51,193 bases of DNA from Actinobacteria bacterium 69-20 (GCA_001897425.1 MKSW01000030.1:1-51193), one strand, 5' to 3'. Shown: positions 19,392 through 28,645, counted from the first letter of the stretch. Translations and numbers: made by a program. The notes: generated by a model from the sequence alone, not told the origin.

Positions 19392-20102
19392 TCATGCCGG
19401 TTCGGCTGCGGCGGTGGCGACGCCCGGCCAGGCGAAGAGCACTCCGGCGAAGGCGGCCAGGATCAGGAGCGACGCCAACGGCGGGCCGACCGGGATGCCC
19501 AACCCAAGGCCGGCCATCCGCACGGGTTCTGCGGCCAGGAGCAGCCACCCCGCCCACTTCGGCATGCCGCCGCGCTGCCTGAGAATCGCTATCCCGAGCA
19601 CGATCCCGCCGCACAGCGCGCCGAAGCCGAAGATCGCGCCGATCATGATCTGCCCCATCGGCCACTGCGCGTCGAACGCCTTCCCGAACGATTCGGGGTC
19701 AAGCCCGCTGAGCGCGATCTTCTGCTCCGTGAGCGACGAGGTGGACAGCACGAGCGCGCAGATGTAGCCGGTCGCCATCATCCAGCCGCCGATCGCGGCG
19801 AGTACCGGCGTGCGTGGTGCGAGCCGTGCGGCCACGGCCCAGATGCCCGGAACGATCAGCAGTACCGCGACGATGCCGGTGCCGATGATGAATTCCGCGA
19901 GAACCGGATGGGCGATCGTCGCGTTGACGCCGTCCGCCGTTGATTCGGCCCGTCTCCAATCAGGAGTGAAGTTGACCAGCGTGTTGCACACGGCGAGCAC
20001 GAGCGGCCCGCCGATGCCCGCGATCATCGCTCCGGGGACAAGCCAGGCGCGCGGGGTGGTGGCCTGGACCGCAGCCGAGGTCGTCGTCGAAATGGAAGCC
20101 AT
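19392..20102 (-). CDS. Multi-pass membrane protein of unknown function
   Basis: A 236-residue protein with about six hydrophobic segments: AWLVPGAMIAGIGGPLVLAV, LAEFIIGTGIVAVLLIVPGIWAV, VLAAIGGWMMATGYICALVL, GQIMIGAIFGFGALCGGIVLGIAI, and two near the C-terminus. It resembles the DUF998/DUF4386-like membrane proteins but I cannot assign a family firmly. AAGGAGGAGG sits just before the ATG at 20102, an almost perfect ribosome site suggesting strong translation. It is divergent from the histidine kinase gene with only 123 bases between starts, so the kinase/regulator pair may control it. Longer readings of this frame and the overlapping minus-strand frames are shadows. Confidence 0.75.
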   Translation of the reverse strand: MASISTTTSAAVQATTPRAWLVPGAMIAGIGGPLVLAVCNTLVNFTPDWRRAESTADGVNATIAHPVLAEFIIGTGIVAVLLIVPGIWAVAARLAPRTPVLAAIGGWMMATGYICALVLSTSSLTEQKIALSGLDPESFGKAFDAQWPMGQIMIGAIFGFGALCGGIVLGIAILRQRGGMPKWAGWLLLAAEPVRMAGLGLGIPVGPPLASLLILAAFAGVLFAWPGVATAAAEPA

Positions 20103-20225
20103 GCCTCCTCCTTCGGGATGGGCAACTGGGTAGTCGATCCTGCCGAGGCTACTGAGCAGAACCCACTCCGCATATCGGTGAGATCGCCTATTCCGCACGG
20201 ACACCGCCGACGACACAATGACGTC

Positions 20226-22124
20226 ATGGAACCTCGGCGATGGACGCGCCGGGCGTATGTCATCGCGCCCATCGCGATCGGCGCAGTCGCGCTGATCTGG
20301 TCGCTGACGCTGCCGTGGACCCAGGCGGACTTCCGGCTGGGCGCGACGATACGGGTGCTCATGGCTGCGGCGGGAGCCGCGATCCTCGTCGTCGCGGGCA
20401 GGGACGCCCGAGGAGGTGCGCTCGTCGTCGCGACCCGAGCGCTCGGCATCTGCGTGCTCGCGTATCCCGTTGTCCTGGCGGTCGGCGCCGCGTACCCCTC
20501 GAATCCCGCGGCGTCCATCGCGGGCACCGCCGGCCACGTGCCGCCCCTGCTGCTGATCCAGGTCATCCCGATCCTGGCCGCCACGGCAGCGGTCGCGCGG
20601 CGGCATCGGCGCTGGGAGGCCGCCTTCGTGATCATCGCCGCCGCGATGATCGGGTGCGGGGCGCTCGGCTATTCGAGCGTTCCGGGAGCGGGGGGATTCG
20701 CCCTGGCCGGAAGCGCACTGTGGTTCGGATCCGCGCTCATCGCGCCGGTGGCCACCTGGGCGGCGGTGCGTGGATCCGGGAGTGAGGAGCGCAGTCGGGC
20801 GGTGCTCGCGGCGCTCGCGGCGATGGTGCCTGCGGCGCTCATCATCTGGTGCGTCGCACTCGGGGCGCTCGGCGAAGGATTTGGGCTCGGTGTGGACTGG
20901 TCGGTGTCCACGCTCATGGCCGGCTTCTCGCTGAGCACGAGCCTGTGCGCCGTCCTGTCGCTCGGTGCCGTAGCGCCCACGAATACCTGGATGCTGCGCT
21001 CCCGGACGCTGATCGCCGTGCTCGACGGGCTGCTGGCCGCGTTCGCACTGCTCGTCGCCTGCCTCGCGGCACTGGTCTCATCGATCCTTTCCGTACCGCC
21101 GGGCTGGTCGGTCCTGCTCGGCGCCGGAGTAGCCCTCGCCGCAGGCACGGGGTGGTGGCAGGCGCGATCATGGACACGGCGGGTGGTGGATCCGGCATCG
21201 CCGCTGCGGCGCGAGCTGGCTGCTCTGGACCGGATTGCCGAGGGAAACCAGCGCGGGATCGCGCAGCAGGCGCTACGCCGCGTCGCGAGGGATCCGGAGC
21301 TGGCGGTCGCCTTCGTGCTTGAGGGTTCCGTCGCCGACGGGGCGCCATCCGATTCCGACAGATTCGACCCCGGGCGAGGCGTCGTACTCGCCCGGCACGC
21401 CGGTGGCGAGACCAGTGTGGTCGCGTCGACGGCGTCGGCGCCCGCCGCTCAGCGGTTGCGCAGGCTGGGCGACTGCACAGCGCTGCTGCGCCCTGCCCTG
21501 CTTGAGGCCAGCGCCGCGCGGGCCGCCCGCAGCGCGGAACTCGCCGCGAAGGCGGAGCGTCGCCGCCTGGCCCAGAATCTGCATGACGGCCTGCAGGGGC
21601 GACTGCTGGGCCTCGCCCTCAATCTGCAGCTCTCGGGGCAGGAACTCGCTGACCCAACTGCCCGGCTGCTGGTCGACGAGACCGTGGGTTCGCTCCGCTC
21701 GATCGTGGAGGACGTGCGCAGCCTCGGCGGTGGCAGCGTCCCGGAGATCCTCACTACCGAGGGGCTCGGGCCGGCGCTGCGTCTGCTGCTCGCCCCGGTG
21801 GCCGCGATGGTCCATCTCGAACTGCCGGAGGAGCGCCTCACACCAGCGACCGAAGCGACGGCCTACTTCGTCATCGGAGAAGCCGTGACGAACGCGCTCA
21901 AACATGCGCGGGCGGAGCGCATCAGCGTGTGCATCGACCGGCCGTCCGGCGGGAGCGTCGCGATCACCGTCCGCGATGATGGGTGCGGCGGAGCCGACCC
22001 GCGCGCGGGATCTGGCCTCCGGGAACTGTCCGAACGAGTGTCCGCCGGCGGCGGCTCGTTCCTGGTGCGGGATGGCGCCAACGGGGGCACGGTCGTCGAA
22101 ACGGTGCTGTCATGCGCATCGTGA
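20226..22124 (+). CDS. Sensor histidine kinase, NarL-type partner (HisKA_3)
   Basis: A membrane sensor kinase of 632 residues. The N-terminal third carries eight or so hydrophobic segments (about residues 10-320), with no obvious extracellular ligand domain. The dimerisation/phosphoacceptor helix is ERRRLAQNLHDGLQGRLLGLA with His453, the HisKA_3 type. The ATPase part has GEAVTNALKHARA (N box) and DDGCGGADPRAGSGLREL (G box). ATG 20226 is used; the frame is open 36 codons upstream but that stretch is not protein-like. The stop overlaps the response regulator start by 13 bases, giving an operon. The stimulus is unknown. Confidence 0.9.
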   Translation: MEPRRWTRRAYVIAPIAIGAVALIWSLTLPWTQADFRLGATIRVLMAAAGAAILVVAGRDARGGALVVATRALGICVLAYPVVLAVGAAYPSNPAASIAGTAGHVPPLLLIQVIPILAATAAVARRHRRWEAAFVIIAAAMIGCGALGYSSVPGAGGFALAGSALWFGSALIAPVATWAAVRGSGSEERSRAVLAALAAMVPAALIIWCVALGALGEGFGLGVDWSVSTLMAGFSLSTSLCAVLSLGAVAPTNTWMLRSRTLIAVLDGLLAAFALLVACLAALVSSILSVPPGWSVLLGAGVALAAGTGWWQARSWTRRVVDPASPLRRELAALDRIAEGNQRGIAQQALRRVARDPELAVAFVLEGSVADGAPSDSDRFDPGRGVVLARHAGGETSVVASTASAPAAQRLRRLGDCTALLRPALLEASAARAARSAELAAKAERRRLAQNLHDGLQGRLLGLALNLQLSGQELADPTARLLVDETVGSLRSIVEDVRSLGGGSVPEILTTEGLGPALRLLLAPVAAMVHLELPEERLTPATEATAYFVIGEAVTNALKHARAERISVCIDRPSGGSVAITVRDDGCGGADPRAGSGLRELSERVSAGGGSFLVRDGANGGTVVETVLSCAS

Positions 22125-22780
22125 TCGCCGAAGACCAGGTCCTGCTTCGGGACGGGCTCGTGCGCCTCCTGGAGGGGGCCGGCCACACGGTCGTTGCGCA
22201 GGTCGGGGACGCCCGCTCGCTCATCGCCGAGGTCAACCGGCATCGCCCCGATCTGCTCATCGCCGATATCCGCATGCCACCCGACTACACCGATGACGGC
22301 GCCCGCGCCGCGAAGTACCTGCGCGACCGCTTCCCGTCCCTCGCGGTGCTGATGCTCACCCAAGTCGTGGATCCTGCGGTGGCCGGTTCGCTTCTCACGG
22401 AGCCGGCACCGGGGTTCGGATACCTCGTCAAGGACCGGGTGCTCGACACCGAGAGCTTCCTCGACCGAGTACAGGTCGTCTCTGCCGGCGGCACGGCGAT
22501 CGACCCACAGATCCTGGACCGGCGCATTGCCGGGACGCCCCCGGGACAGGAGCCGTTGACCGTTCGCGAGGAGGAGGTGCTGAGACTGGTCGCCTCGGGG
22601 CGCAGCAACGCCGGTATCGCCGCTCAGCTCGTCATCTCCCGCCGCACCGTTGACGCCCACCTGCGGACCATCTTCGTGAAGCTCGGCGTCTCGTCCGCAC
22701 CCGAGGACAACGCTCGGGTGCTGGCCGTCCGCGCTTGGCTCGCGCGCTCGCAATACGCCCTTGCCGATGCGGGGGATTGA
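22112..22780 (+). CDS. Response regulator, NarL/LuxR family
   Basis: A two-domain transcription factor of 222 residues. The receiver has acidic EDQ at 7-9, the phosphoacceptor Asp52 in LLIADIRMPP, the Thr/Ser switch in MLTQV and Lys of LVKDRV. The LuxR-type helix-turn-helix runs from LTVREEEVLRLVASGRSNAGI through ISRRTVDAHLRTIFVKLGV. It overlaps the kinase gene by 13 bases and is its obvious partner. Targets cannot be read from the sequence; the divergent membrane gene at 19392 is a candidate. It converges on the restriction island, which begins about 20 bases later. Confidence 0.92.
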   Translation: MRIVIAEDQVLLRDGLVRLLEGAGHTVVAQVGDARSLIAEVNRHRPDLLIADIRMPPDYTDDGARAAKYLRDRFPSLAVLMLTQVVDPAVAGSLLTEPAPGFGYLVKDRVLDTESFLDRVQVVSAGGTAIDPQILDRRIAGTPPGQEPLTVREEEVLRLVASGRSNAGIAAQLVISRRTVDAHLRTIFVKLGVSSAPEDNARVLAVRAWLARSQYALADAGD

Positions 22781-22800
22781 CCGAGTTCCGCAGGGTGCGG

Positions 22801-22956
22801 TCACACCGCGAGCGTCGTGCCCGTCAGTCCGAGATGGTCGACGGGAATGGTGTATGCGCGCCTCGGTGATCGGCAAATACTCCGGCTGCCGCAGCACGAT
22901 CTTTCGAAGCCCGCGCGCCGAAATCTGTTCAGCCGTGCGGCCCTCGTGCTCAGCCA
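22801..22956 (-). pseudogene. Frame-disrupted small ORF at the end of the restriction cassette
   Basis: An ATG at 22956 overlaps the end of the metallopeptidase gene (ATGGCTGA) and begins MAEHEGRTAEQISARGLRKI, a protein-like stretch continuing to LPITEAR. That frame then degenerates into the antisense of the response regulator. A shift by one base near 22855 restores a sensible ending, AYTIPVDHLGLTGTTLAV, with a stop at 22801, giving about 51 residues. This is either a decayed gene, a programmed shift or a base error. I do not recognise the family. Confidence 0.35.
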
Positions 22957-23678
22957 TGTGGCCCCCATTGCTCCTCGGCGAGCGGGGCTGCATTCAGTTC
23001 GTCGCGGCGGGCGCGCCAGTCGGGCATGTGCAGGTCCATCAGTTCGATGAAGCGTTCGTTGTGGGTGCGTTCGATGAGGTGGGTCAGTTCGTGGACCACG
23101 ATGTATTCGAGGCAGCGCGGGTTCTTCTTCGCAAGCTCGGGGTTGAGCCAGATTGATCGCGAAACCACCTGGCAGGTGCCCCATTTCGTTTTCATCCGGC
23201 GCACCACGACGGCAGCCGCCTCGCGACCGACGATTGGCTGCCACTTGTCGAGCAGCGGCGGCACGGCGTCCTTGAGCTGCGTGCGGTACCAACGGTCGAG
23301 CACGGCCCACCGCTGGTTCTCGTCGTAGTCCGCTGGGGTCGTCAGCCAGAGCGTCTTGCCGGCGAGACCGACACGTGCCCGCCCATGGCGTGATGCGTCG
23401 AGGCGCAGGCGTTCGCCCCAGACGTAGTGCGTCTCGCCCGAGATCATGCGACGCTGGGTCTGGCGATCGGCGCCGCGCAACTGCTCGCGCTGCTTCTTGA
23501 TCCACGGCAGGCGCTGGACAACGGCCAGCCGGATCGCGTCCTCGTCGAGGCGCTTCGGTGCCGCTATTCGCACACGGCCCACCGGTGGATAGACGGAGAT
23601 GTGAAGGTTCTTGATGTCCTTGTAGACGACGTCGATGCTGATCCCGGCGACAGAGAGATAGGAGTTAGCGGTACTCAT
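22950..23678 (-). CDS. YgjP-like zinc metallopeptidase
   Basis: A 242-residue member of the YgjP/DUF45 family of SprT-like metallopeptidases, often seen beside type I restriction genes. The zinc motif is HELTH in CLEYIVVHELTHLIERTHNERF, with the later His of that helix as a possible third ligand. The conserved RRMKTKWGTCQVVSRSIWLNPEL and the N-terminal SVYPPVGRVRIAAPKRL segment are characteristic. Its ATG lies inside the end of hsdR (14-base overlap), with AAGG in the hsdR 3' end as ribosome site, so it belongs to the same operon. The role in restriction is not established; processing or turnover of HsdR is a reasonable inference. Confidence 0.88.
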   Translation of the reverse strand: MSTANSYLSVAGISIDVVYKDIKNLHISVYPPVGRVRIAAPKRLDEDAIRLAVVQRLPWIKKQREQLRGADRQTQRRMISGETHYVWGERLRLDASRHGRARVGLAGKTLWLTTPADYDENQRWAVLDRWYRTQLKDAVPPLLDKWQPIVGREAAAVVVRRMKTKWGTCQVVSRSIWLNPELAKKNPRCLEYIVVHELTHLIERTHNERFIELMDLHMPDWRARRDELNAAPLAEEQWGPHG

Positions 23679-26600
23679 CGCGGGCCTTCACGAGTTCGAA
23701 CAACTCGTCGAAGCGGTCGAAGCTGGCCGGCAACACCTGCCACAGTGCGCGGGCCAGTCTCCGCTCCTTCATGCGGTTGCCCACCCAGCCGTGCTCCTTC
23801 TGCTGGATCACCGTCATGTCGACAACGGCAGCGAGATTCGGGTCAGGGAAACCGAAGTCGACCAACGCACGCTGCGCGCCGTTCTTCGCCCATTCCGGGT
23901 AGACCGTGTCGGATTCCTTCTTGCCTACCTTCGCGGCCAGGTCAATCAGCCTCTCCAGGTAAGCCTCGTAGTCCATGGCCTCCTGGCGGCGTTGTTCGAT
24001 CAGGGCATCCAGGAGCGCAGACATCGTGTCGTAGTAGCGCGGGTTGAGGGCTCGCTCGTCGACGATGGTCTTGCGGACGTTGTTGACGATGGTCGCAGCA
24101 GCGGCCTCCGGGTTCTTGCGGATCCCCGGCGGCAGCCTGTCAATGGCGCCCACGCCGCGCTCGACGATCAGGTGCACCAGCCCCTCGCCGAACGTGGCGA
24201 CCACGTCGGACGGGTCGGCCTGGATGTAGGTGTCGAGCAGAGTGCGCATGCCGGCCTCGAACTGCTTCATGTCGAGGTTCTCGCCGGCGCCGAGCTCGAC
24301 TTCGTCGCGGACAGCAACGAAGTGGGCGACCTCAGCCTTGATGGCGGCGGCCCTGTCAGTCGAATATCCGGCAGCGTCCATGTCGTTGGCGAGCGCCGTG
24401 TAGGCACGGACCAGGCCAGACACGGCCTGATACAGCGCGAGCCGCTTCGCCTCATGGGCCTTGATCTGCCCGGTGTCGCCGGGTACCGAGGTGACGAAGT
24501 AGTGCTGGTACTCCAACGTTCCTTTCGGCGGCGCAACGGGCTCGACGAGCGCGCGGATCTTCTCCAGCGCGTCCTCCAGATCCACGCGGCCCTGCTCGAT
24601 GCGGTTCTTGAGCAGGCCTTCGACGTCCTTCTCCGCGTAGCCGTCCAGTGCGCCGGAGGTGTAGTCGGTGATGGCCGTCTCGAGCGAGTTGAACAGGTCC
24701 CGGTAGTCGATGATGTAGCCGTAGGTCTTGTCGTCGCCGTCGAGGCGGTTGACCCGGCAGATCGCCTGGAACAGGCCGTGGTCGCGCATTTTCTTGTCGA
24801 TGTACAGGTAGGTGGCGCTCGGTGCGTCGAAGCCGGTCAGCAGCTTGTCGACGACGATGAGCAGGCGCATCTGGCCGGGCTCTTCGACGAAGCGGCGCTT
24901 GACCTCCTTCTCGAACTCCTCGATCCGCCCGACCGCCTCGTCGGCCTGCACCCCGAAGAACTCCGCCAGCATCTGCCGGTAGATGCCGTACTGCCGCAAC
25001 CTCTCGGTGGCGCCCTCACCGGAATCCTCCTTGGAGATGTCGCTCGGGTTCGGCACGTAGCTGGTGACGATGGCGACCTTGCCGCCGAAGCCGGCGTGCA
25101 CGAACATCTCGTAGAACTTGCAGGCCTGGTAGATGCTGGACCCGACCAGCATCGCGTTACCGCGGCCGCTTACCAGCCGGGCCTCGGTATCCATGTCCAG
25201 CAGGATGTCCTGGACGATCTGTCTCGCGCGCGGCTCGGCGGACACGATCTTCTGCATCGTGCCCCACTTCTTCTTCAGCCTTGCCTTGCTCAGGTCCGTC
25301 AGCCCCCTGGTTTTGGCCTCGAACCACTTGTCGACCTTCGAGGGGCTGGTCAGGTCCTGGTCGATGTTGCGTGCCTCGTAGCGCAGGTCGAGCACCACGC
25401 CGTCGGCGACCGCCTCGTCGAACTTGTAGGTGTGGATGAACGAGCCGAACGTCTCGATGCTGGTCACTTTGTCGGCCTTGAGCAAAGGGGTGCCGGTGAA
25501 GCCGATGAACATCGCCCCGGGAAGCAGCTCCTTCATGGCACGATGCATCTTGCCGGACTGCGTGCGGTGCGCCTCGTCGACGAAGATGAACAGGTTCCCT
25601 TTCAGGGTGAACCCGGCTGGGACGCGCGAGTGCAGCTCGGCGATGAACTCCTCGCTGTCCCGGTCGACCTCCTTGTCCTCGTCGCCGCCACGGAATTTGT
25701 GGACCAGCGAGCAGATCAGCCACGGATCGTGCCTGTTCAACTGGGCGAGCAGGTCGGCGCCGGACGTGGTGCGGTAGATGCCCTCGTTGACCCCGTCGAA
25801 GACGCCCTCGATCTGGTCGTCGAGCTCGGTGCGGTCGGTGATGATCAGCACGCGCGACCCGGGCTGGTGCTCTCGGATCCACTTGGCGAGCCACACCATG
25901 GTCAGGCTCTTGCCGGAGCCCTGGGTGTGCCAGATGATGCCGCCTTCGCGCTTCGCGATGCGCGCCTGCGCCGCCTTGACACCGAAGAACTGGTTGTGAC
26001 GAGCCGTCTTCTTCACTCCCATGTCGAAAACCATGAAGTCGTGGATCAGCTCAAGGAGACGGCGCTTCGAGCACATCTGCTCGATCGCCCTGTCCAGCGG
26101 CTCGGTGACGTCGGCACCGACCCCGCTGCTCTTCGGCTCCTTCCACTGCAGCCAATACTTCTCTGGCGTTTCGATGACGCCGTAGCGCAGCCCCTCGACG
26201 TCGTTTCCGGCGAACAGAAGCTGGACGGTTGCGAAGAACGGCCGGATGAAGTGGGCGCTCTGGTTGCCGATGTTCTGCCGGATTCCCTCGGTGACGCTGA
26301 CCTTGGAGCGTTTGAACTCGATGACGGCAAGTGCCAGGCCATTCACGTAGAGCACGACGTCGGGACGCTTGTTGTGCGAGCCTTCGATCGACACCTCCTC
26401 GGCGACCACGAAGTGATTCGCCTCCGGATTGCCCCAGTCGATCGGCCAGACGGTCTCGAACTGGTCGCCCACGCCGCGCTTGACCTTCACCCCGTAGCGG
26501 AGCAGGCCGTAGATCTCGTGGTTCGCCTCGTACAGCGTCCGTGCGCCGCCCACGGAGGCGGCCTTGGCGAGCTGATTGATCGTTTTGCCGATGATCTCCT

Positions 26601-26766
26601 CGTCGTAGCCGCGCGCTGTGAGGTTGCCCAGCAGGTAAGCGGTCTCGATGTTCCCGTTGTCCGCGCGGTACTCCCAGTTGCCGCCGTACTCGTAGCCGAG
26701 GCTCTCCTGGAGGAAAGTGACGACGCGATCCTGCGTCTTGCGCTCCGGTTGCCCGACGGTGCTCAT
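23665..26766 (-). CDS. hsdR: Type I restriction enzyme, motor/nuclease subunit
   Basis: The ATP-driven translocase and endonuclease of a type I restriction complex, 1033 residues. The PD-(D/E)XK nuclease is N-terminal: Asp136 in KRPDVVLY, then Glu150 and Lys152 in AVIEFKR. The SF2 helicase follows with Walker A TQGSGKS at 281-287 (in IIWHTQGSGKSLTMVWLAKWI), DEAH at 397-400 and GFTGTPL. Motif VI-like VNRLDG comes after ICR. The long helical C-terminal part would bind the methylase core. Its start overlaps the TIGR02391 gene by 4 bases (ATGA). No frameshift is apparent. Base composition is less GC-rich than the flanking core genes. Confidence 0.95.
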   Translation of the reverse strand: MSTVGQPERKTQDRVVTFLQESLGYEYGGNWEYRADNGNIETAYLLGNLTARGYDEEIIGKTINQLAKAASVGGARTLYEANHEIYGLLRYGVKVKRGVGDQFETVWPIDWGNPEANHFVVAEEVSIEGSHNKRPDVVLYVNGLALAVIEFKRSKVSVTEGIRQNIGNQSAHFIRPFFATVQLLFAGNDVEGLRYGVIETPEKYWLQWKEPKSSGVGADVTEPLDRAIEQMCSKRRLLELIHDFMVFDMGVKKTARHNQFFGVKAAQARIAKREGGIIWHTQGSGKSLTMVWLAKWIREHQPGSRVLIITDRTELDDQIEGVFDGVNEGIYRTTSGADLLAQLNRHDPWLICSLVHKFRGGDEDKEVDRDSEEFIAELHSRVPAGFTLKGNLFIFVDEAHRTQSGKMHRAMKELLPGAMFIGFTGTPLLKADKVTSIETFGSFIHTYKFDEAVADGVVLDLRYEARNIDQDLTSPSKVDKWFEAKTRGLTDLSKARLKKKWGTMQKIVSAEPRARQIVQDILLDMDTEARLVSGRGNAMLVGSSIYQACKFYEMFVHAGFGGKVAIVTSYVPNPSDISKEDSGEGATERLRQYGIYRQMLAEFFGVQADEAVGRIEEFEKEVKRRFVEEPGQMRLLIVVDKLLTGFDAPSATYLYIDKKMRDHGLFQAICRVNRLDGDDKTYGYIIDYRDLFNSLETAITDYTSGALDGYAEKDVEGLLKNRIEQGRVDLEDALEKIRALVEPVAPPKGTLEYQHYFVTSVPGDTGQIKAHEAKRLALYQAVSGLVRAYTALANDMDAAGYSTDRAAAIKAEVAHFVAVRDEVELGAGENLDMKQFEAGMRTLLDTYIQADPSDVVATFGEGLVHLIVERGVGAIDRLPPGIRKNPEAAAATIVNNVRKTIVDERALNPRYYDTMSALLDALIEQRRQEAMDYEAYLERLIDLAAKVGKKESDTVYPEWAKNGAQRALVDFGFPDPNLAAVVDMTVIQQKEHGWVGNRMKERRLARALWQVLPASFDRFDELFELVKARDEYR

Positions 26767-27461
26767 GCTGCTCCCGCCCTCTCGACCTTCGATTCGTCGA
26801 CCCAGCGGGCAAGGACGCTCAGTGCCGCCAGGTACTCCAGGGCTCGCTGCTCACTCAACTCTTGGTCCGTCTCGTGGCTCAGCGGGTTGCGGATGCCTGC
26901 GAAGATTCCCTCGGCGAAGGTCATGGCACCGCGCTGGACGGATCGGCAGGTGTCGCTGCCGTCGTCCTGCATTCGGCGGAGGCGAGGCTTCCCCGGTTTC
27001 GCGGGATCGAGTGTGAATGCCTGGTTGAACAGGTCAGTTTCGCTCACGTCGCGCCGACCGACCTTGTTCTGCGTCTCGGCGTTGACCTTCTTCGCAGCGT
27101 CCTCCACCGCCGAGCGGTAGTGCCCCGACTGCCAGAGCGACCTCGCGCCATCCCAAATCCAGGGGTGTAGCGATGACGCGGAGATCGTCGGGGCGTTGTC
27201 ACCGAGGTTCTTACTTAGCTCATCCTTGCGTTCAAGCTCTTCGATTGCTCGCACTGCCATCGATCTGTAGGCAAACCAGGGGTCATAGGTTGACCCAGCT
27301 TGCGCGGCCCTGCGCCAATTCGGAAGCACACGATCAAAGATCTTTTCGATCACAACGGCTTGTGCCATCGGGCGCGCATCGACTGATTGCGTGCCCGGTT
27401 TCGCCAGCACGATAAACCGATTCAGTTGGTCGATCGCCCATTCAATGTTCAAGCCGCTCAT
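26763..27461 (-). CDS. TIGR02391 (Ymh) family protein within the hsd operon
   Basis: A 232-residue protein. The C-terminal part matches what I know of the TIGR02391/Ymh family: LHPWIWDGARSLWQSGHYRSAVEDAAKKV, DLFNQAF and FAEGIFAGIRNPLSHE. Such proteins occur in phage, plasmid and restriction contexts, without an established biochemical role. The N-terminal 100 residues are helical (WAIDQLNRFIVLAKPG...). It is wedged between hsdS and hsdR with ATGA overlaps on both sides, so it is produced stoichiometrically with the restriction subunits. It could be a regulator, an anti-restriction control or a separate effector. Confidence 0.82.
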   Translation of the reverse strand: MSGLNIEWAIDQLNRFIVLAKPGTQSVDARPMAQAVVIEKIFDRVLPNWRRAAQAGSTYDPWFAYRSMAVRAIEELERKDELSKNLGDNAPTISASSLHPWIWDGARSLWQSGHYRSAVEDAAKKVNAETQNKVGRRDVSETDLFNQAFTLDPAKPGKPRLRRMQDDGSDTCRSVQRGAMTFAEGIFAGIRNPLSHETDQELSEQRALEYLAALSVLARWVDESKVERAGAA

Positions 27462-28645
27462 GCCGGTGCCTCCGTTGGCACGAGCCGAGTGCGACCTGTC
27501 AGAAGTTCCTGCATCATGCCCCGTTTGATGGCGCAGGTGGCCGTCAATCGTGCTTCGAGACAGAAGACTTCGGCCTCCGCGTCATCGAGCACGCGACCGA
27601 TCGCGTCTTGCTCGTCACGCGACGGAAGCGGCATCGCGATGCTCTCAACGTCCTGGTGAGACAAGTGCTTGACCGTGGTTGCGCCGGTCTCTCCCTCCAG
27701 AGTCTTCAGCGGACGGACGAGGGCATGGGATAAGAACGAGTCGCTTGCCGCAGTCGACATCCGAAGTCTTCCGACTCGCTGGTTCAAAAGCGCGCGCCCA
27801 CCACGCCAAATCACTGGTTCAAAGTCACCGTCCATCCCTACCAACATATCGTTATCGGCGAGAAGGTACTCGGATGCAAACGGGCCCGCATAGTAGACAA
27901 CAGCATCTTCGGCGCGCAGGTCACGATTCCTAACCAAGCGTACCCCGGATGGAACATCTGTGAAATATCCGGAAGAAAACGGATACCCGACTTGAAACTT
28001 CAACACTTCACCGAGCCGACGAACTCTCCACTCGCCAGAGAATCCAGGCAGGCGGGTGCGGCCGGTGAGGAGTTCCTGCATCATGCCCTGCTTGATCGCG
28101 CGCTTCTTGGCGATGACCAGAGCAATCTGCGCGATGAGGTCGTCTACTTGTGTCAGAGCTGTCGCGGCCGCGTTCTGCTCTTCGAACGAGGGCAGAGACA
28201 GCGGGACTCGCAACAACTTGGCCTTTGCAATGTTATAGCGGGTCGAACCTTGGGCCAGTCCGGACACAATTTCGCGGCCAACCGAGGATCGGAAGAAGTA
28301 CGACAGATAGGTGGGGTCAATCAATCCGGGACGTGTCAGGCGGTATCCGAAACAAAAGCTATTCAAATATACACCTTGCGGGACGTCGAAGTCGACGACT
28401 GCGCCAAGGGCAACTTCTTCAGGCGTCTCAGACGACCCGTTGAAAAGAACATCTCCGCGGGAGACTTCGTTCTGTCGCTCACCCTTGCGCACGTCCACCC
28501 GTTCAAGAGAATTCCCGACCAACCTCGCATCGGCCATGACCTCTGTGAAGGCCACATACCGTCCTTGGCCGTGCCCGAAGTCCTTACCTGACTTGCCCGT
28601 CAAGCCGCCATACGTGGCTCCGGCTGAGCCGAGAGTGACGATCAC
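27458..28645 (-). CDS. hsdS: Type I restriction enzyme, specificity subunit
   Basis: The DNA-recognition subunit, 395 residues. Two target-recognition domains are visible: TRD1 about residues 1-150 and TRD2 about 205-345. Each is followed by a conserved helix ending in MMQELLTGRTRL (near 195 and again near 385). TRD1 starts almost at the first codon (MIVTLGSAGATYGGLTGKSG), so the usual N-terminal lead helix is short. The two conserved segments are also direct DNA repeats (core 18 bp at 27504 and 28071). The TRD DNA is visibly lower in GC than its surroundings, as expected for exchanged domains. ATGA-type overlaps join it to hsdM and to the TIGR02391 gene. Confidence 0.93.
   Translation of the reverse strand: MIVTLGSAGATYGGLTGKSGKDFGHGQGRYVAFTEVMADARLVGNSLERVDVRKGERQNEVSRGDVLFNGSSETPEEVALGAVVDFDVPQGVYLNSFCFGYRLTRPGLIDPTYLSYFFRSSVGREIVSGLAQGSTRYNIAKAKLLRVPLSLPSFEEQNAAATALTQVDDLIAQIALVIAKKRAIKQGMMQELLTGRTRLPGFSGEWRVRRLGEVLKFQVGYPFSSGYFTDVPSGVRLVRNRDLRAEDAVVYYAGPFASEYLLADNDMLVGMDGDFEPVIWRGGRALLNQRVGRLRMSTAASDSFLSHALVRPLKTLEGETGATTVKHLSHQDVESIAMPLPSRDEQDAIGRVLDDAEAEVFCLEARLTATCAIKRGMMQELLTGRTRLVPTEAPA
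27504..27521. repeat. hsdS direct repeat, 3'-side copy
   Basis: AGTTCCTGCATCATGCCC, identical to 28071-28088. It sits within a longer diverged 50-bp repeat encoding the second conserved helix of HsdS. Confidence 0.8.
28071..28088. repeat. hsdS direct repeat, 5'-side copy
   Basis: Identical 18-mer to 27504-27521, encoding the first conserved helix. Recombination between the two, or with an outside hsdS, would exchange a recognition domain. Confidence 0.8.

Noticed and set aside
23791-27120. An 1109-codon plus-strand frame across hsdR and the TIGR02391 gene
   Set aside because: Antisense of hsdR. The minus-strand product has all nuclease and helicase motifs, so this is codon-bias openness.
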